From Mucilaginibacter rubeus (lineage in GTDB: Bacteria > Bacteroidota > Bacteroidia > Sphingobacteriales > Sphingobacteriaceae), in assembly GCF_003286415.2 (NCBI RefSeq), contig NZ_CP043450.1, positions 558,001-622,000 on the forward strand: 64,000 nucleotides of DNA. The letters run 5' to 3'. The stretch's first letter is position 1, and every line of letters begins with the position of its first letter. This document shows, piece after piece, positions 60,948 to 64,000 of this stretch. The notes beneath the pieces were generated by a model. The model saw nothing but the letters and a program-made list of their open reading frames with translations. It did no database searches and was not told the origin of the DNA. Made by a program: the position numbers and the translations under genes.

Positions 60948-63886
60948 GCACTAACAGTTTTTGGTGCGAAGCCAAAATGACGGGAAAAGCTTGCCGAGAA
61001 GCTTGCAGGGCTGCTGAAACCAACCATATAAGCCACTTCAGCCACTGTAGCAACACGGCGCTGGAGCAAGTCATGGGCATATTGCAGCCTTATTATCCGA
61101 ATCAATTCGCCGGGCGACTGATTGATGAGATCTTTTAATTTACGATGCAGCTGGGTGCGGCTTAATCCCATATCCCGGGCAAGCTGATCTGCACTGTAAC
61201 CTTCTTCGTTCAAATGGCTTTCAACGGCGCTGCGCACACGGGTTATAAAATCCCGTTCTATCGATGGCATGGAAAGCGCGTTGCTGAACCAGAGGTCCTG
61301 CTTGCTGTAGTGTTCCCGTAATTGGTTTCGTACGCTGATCAGGTTTTCCATCAGGGCAAATAGCTCCCGTTTTTCAAAGGGTTTGGCCAGGTATGCATCC
61401 GCACCTGTTTCAATCCCCTGGATCCTGCTGTCTGTATCAGCCTTTGCCGTAAGGATGATGATAGGAATATGACTGGTTTTTACATCCTTTTTGAGTGTTG
61501 AGCTAACTTCGTAACCATCAACATGTGGCATCATCAGGTCGGTAATAATGAGGTTTGGGATATGCTCCATGGCAAAAGTTATCCCTTCCTTACCATCCGT
61601 GGCGGTTAATATCCGGTAATTATCTTTTAAGGATTGTTGGATAAAATCCCGGAGTTCCTGGTGATCTTCTATGAGTAATACGAGTGGTTTATCGCCGTCA
61701 ATATTTGTTATTGGTTCAAGAACGGTAACAGATGGGCTAACTCCAGCAGGCAGGATCTCCAGTATAGGTTCTGATGCTGCATTTGCAACCTGGTAAGGCA
61801 TGCTGATAAGCACTGCTGTAAACAGGCCTGCCTCGCTTTCTATCCGGATTAGCCCACCCATCAATGCCACCAGTTCTTTTGTGACCGCAAGGCCTATACC
61901 TGTTCCTTCGGCAGAGCGGGTATCTGAAGGATCGGCCTGGTAAAAGCGGTCAAAAACATAAGGTAGTTTTTCTGCAGGTATGCCTTGCCCTGTATCCTTT
62001 ATGGTAAATGAGAAGCTCGCTCCCGGTAGGTCATCGTCCTGTTGCAAAACAATTTCTACCTTACCTTTATCCGTAAACTTTAATGCATTTGATATTAGGT
62101 TGATCACAATGGCGTCAAGCTTGTCCCGGTCGCCAAGTATCCAAAGCTTATTCCAATGTGAGGTGAAATGTAAGGAAATCTCCTTTTGTTTTACCAACGA
62201 CTCGTACGAAAGGATATGCATCCTGATGAGCGCTACCAGGTCAAGTGGAGCACGGTTCACTTCCATCGATCCATTTTCAAGCCGGCTCAGATCCAGCAAT
62301 TGGTTAATGAGTTGCAGCAGGCGCGATGCGTTGTTAAGGATAAGGCGGCTATATCGTTGAACATGCTCATCGTCAGTTTCGGTTATTAGCTCTTTTGCCG
62401 GGTTGATGATGAGTGTTAATGGTGTTTTAAACTCGTGGGTGATATTGGTGAAAAAGCGCGATTTTACCAGGTCCATCTCGCGCAGTTTATCGGCTTGTTC
62501 CCTGAGCTCGGCGGTACGTTGCCGTACCAGTTCCTCAAGGCGCCTGGCCTCGCCGGCTATTAATTCCCGTTTTTCGGTTTCCTGGGCAAGTGCCAGGGCC
62601 GATAGCGTTTCTACCTCAAATAGTTTTGCGGTGAGGTTTTCGTTAGTCCGGGCAAAGTTGAGTGCCAGGTAAAGCGATAAACAAAGGGGTAACATCAATT
62701 CGCCAACAGCCATTACCAATAAACGCATGGAGTTAAGCTGGTATGGCCACAGGTGAAACACATCGTCCCAGGTAAAATAATACAGTAATATAACTACTAC
62801 TACCCCCGCGCTTATTAACCATGCGCCCTTTTGCTTTTTTTTGATGAGATGAAATACCGACCAAAAACCATCCATCATACAGATAAGAAAAACCAGGGCG
62901 AAGTAATCTACCCAGTATTCAATATGATTTAAAAACTTATAGATATAGGCTATGAAATATAGCGCGCATACGGTAGTTAAGGCTATTCTTCGCCAAAGAG
63001 GAGGCTTGCGGTAATCAAGTATATAAAGCAGCATTACAGCAGCCCACATCATGACAACTTTGCCTTCATCAATTAACGATTGTGAAAAATATTGTACTAC
63101 AGGTGTGTTAGTACGGTAAAACAAGTATATCCCAATGCCATTAATGCCAACGAGCAGTACAAAAAGCGCGTAATACAAATTAAGTTTTTGCCTGGGGTAA
63201 AAGAGGAATAACAAGAGGTGTAAAAGCCCTAAAATGAGCTGCGCCGCGGCACACATCAGCATATAATTAAAGCGCTGATTGGCGGTTTGTATCTTAGGTG
63301 CAAGCTGATTGTAGTCGCCTATCCAGGTTTGAAAACCGTAAAAATTAGCGTAAACCTCAAAGAAATTGGAATAATGGATAGTGATCAGGTGCGGGCGGGT
63401 ATCGGGGAGCCAAATCGGGATCAGTTCCCGTCTGGCGCTCATGGCTACCATTTCCCGGGCCGAATTGCCAACCTTACCGTAACCACCAATAGGTTTACCA
63501 TCCAAAAAGATCTCCGAAGCACCATCATGATTGATACGGAGCGACAGTTTTTTATTGACCAGATCGGTATCAACCCTGATCCATGAGCCGAACCAGCCAA
63601 CACCCCGCCAGCCGCGCGGCGCATTTTCTTTTCCAAATGCTGTGTAATGCAGGGTATCCCAGCCCGTTGTACTGGCTTCACTTTGTTGAGCCCTGGTTAA
63701 ATCGCCTGCATGAAAATACCAAAGCGAATCGTTAAAGTATATTTCGTTTTGTACCCCAAAATTGCGGGAGCGTATCACGGAGGTATCCTGGGCGTAGGTA
63801 CTTTTAACAGCACACAAAAGCGCTATGCACCATAAAAGCGCATACCAACGGATGGATATATTTGAAAAGATATTTCCGCGATACAT
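60941..63886 (-). CDS. Hybrid histidine kinase with 7TM sensor and AraC output
   Basis: The 981-residue protein has a signal peptide (to about 32), a periplasmic jelly-roll sensor of the 7TMR-DISM extracellular kind (about 50-195), seven membrane segments (about 208-405), a coiled coil (about 415-465), HisKA with NITHEFKTPLTL (His at about 485), an ATPase domain (N-x-x-x-N-A-L-K-F-T and G-T-G-I-G-L-A-V), a receiver domain (about 740-855, Asp in LIITDLMMPHVDGYE) and a C-terminal AraC HTH (about 880-980). It differs from the propeller HTCS at 38751 by its sensor. No SusC/SusD pair lies beside it in the window, so its target is unknown; genes upstream beyond 64000 may include it. Confidence 0.93.
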   Translation of the reverse strand: MYRGNIFSNISIRWYALLWCIALLCAVKSTYAQDTSVIRSRNFGVQNEIYFNDSLWYFHAGDLTRAQQSEASTTGWDTLHYTAFGKENAPRGWRGVGWFGSWIRVDTDLVNKKLSLRINHDGASEIFLDGKPIGGYGKVGNSAREMVAMSARRELIPIWLPDTRPHLITIHYSNFFEVYANFYGFQTWIGDYNQLAPKIQTANQRFNYMLMCAAAQLILGLLHLLLFLFYPRQKLNLYYALFVLLVGINGIGIYLFYRTNTPVVQYFSQSLIDEGKVVMMWAAVMLLYILDYRKPPLWRRIALTTVCALYFIAYIYKFLNHIEYWVDYFALVFLICMMDGFWSVFHLIKKKQKGAWLISAGVVVVILLYYFTWDDVFHLWPYQLNSMRLLVMAVGELMLPLCLSLYLALNFARTNENLTAKLFEVETLSALALAQETEKRELIAGEARRLEELVRQRTAELREQADKLREMDLVKSRFFTNITHEFKTPLTLIINPAKELITETDDEHVQRYSRLILNNASRLLQLINQLLDLSRLENGSMEVNRAPLDLVALIRMHILSYESLVKQKEISLHFTSHWNKLWILGDRDKLDAIVINLISNALKFTDKGKVEIVLQQDDDLPGASFSFTIKDTGQGIPAEKLPYVFDRFYQADPSDTRSAEGTGIGLAVTKELVALMGGLIRIESEAGLFTAVLISMPYQVANAASEPILEILPAGVSPSVTVLEPITNIDGDKPLVLLIEDHQELRDFIQQSLKDNYRILTATDGKEGITFAMEHIPNLIITDLMMPHVDGYEVSSTLKKDVKTSHIPIIILTAKADTDSRIQGIETGADAYLAKPFEKRELFALMENLISVRNQLREHYSKQDLWFSNALSMPSIERDFITRVRSAVESHLNEEGYSADQLARDMGLSRTQLHRKLKDLINQSPGELIRIIRLQYAHDLLQRRVATVAEVAYMVGFSSPASFSASFSRHFGFAPKTVSAI

Positions 63887-63912
63887 GAATTAACAACTCA
63901 ATCTGTGATAGT

Positions 63913-63957
63913 CAAAAATAGTGTTTTGACCTATGGTTACCAATCATGAACACTATT
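63913..63957 (-). promoter_or_regulatory. Promoter of hybrid kinase gene with inverted repeat
   Basis: TATTTTTG on the minus strand (63920-63913) fits TAnnTTTG, 26 bp before the gene start. It is flanked by AATAGTGTT (63917-63925) and AACACTATT (63949-63957), a perfect 9-bp inverted repeat that could bind the kinase's own HTH domain. Confidence 0.5.
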
Positions 63958-64000
63958 AAGTACTTATGGTTTTGATAATTAGTATAACTATTGAGAAAAA

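Overview
The window looks like a chromosomal stretch of a Bacteroidota soil or plant-associated bacterium of the Sphingobacteriaceae type (Mucilaginibacter/Pedobacter-like). Supporting features are SusC/SusD pairs, hybrid two-component regulators with AraC outputs, many signal-peptide glycoside hydrolases, lipoproteins with a C-K-K start after the lipobox, and promoter -7 boxes of the Bacteroidota form TAnnTTTG. The family-level placement is an inference from gene style, not from a marker gene.

Layout. (1) 1-8356, minus strand: a tight seven-gene operon (iron alcohol dehydrogenase, DHDPS-type aldolase, PdxA2-type dehydrogenase, four-carbon acid sugar kinase, sodium:solute symporter, sialate-O-acetylesterase-like esterase, DUF5703 protein cut by the window edge). 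It probably imports and degrades an acid sugar to dihydroxyacetone phosphate. (2) 8774-12652: fructose-1,6-bisphosphatase, a nested inverted repeat and a TonB receptor. (3) 12841-17941: an arabinan-type trio GH43, GH51 and a double GH43. (4) 18145-28403: an AraC regulator, a minus-strand set (six-hairpin glycosidase-like protein, TIM-barrel isomerase, PhyH dioxygenase) and a divergent SusC/SusD pair. The divergent promoters carry a 17-bp inverted operator pair with symmetrical -7 boxes. (5) 28540-30724: a second AraC regulator and two small-enzyme genes sharing a 19-bp promoter motif. (6) 31066-36847: a SAM-I type riboswitch, a TlpA-like thioredoxin, a small ORF ending in Arg-Cys-Cys-Cys, and a SusC/SusD pair. 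This looks like a sulfur-amino-acid-responsive uptake unit and is the most novel-looking system here. (7) 36939-38478: bestrophin and IPP isomerase. (8) 38751-57477: a polysaccharide utilization locus with HTCS regulator, SusC, SusD, GH5 with beta-trefoil, GH30, GH2, GH35 and a convergent GH30, best explained as beta-galactan (possibly beta-1,6-galactan of type II arabinogalactan) breakdown. (9) 57603-63886, minus strand: a membrane protein, a cupin, a DUF1579 protein, an unknown lipoprotein and a second hybrid histidine kinase with a 7TM sensor.

How it works together: outer-membrane SusCD complexes and periplasmic or surface hydrolases bring in oligosaccharides, each set having a local regulator (AraC type or HTCS) and short DNA motifs that plausibly are its operators. 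The sulfur-related unit has no local protein regulator and instead carries two RNA-level candidates (riboswitch and leader peptide). No rRNA, tRNA, CRISPR array, insertion sequence or phage gene was seen.
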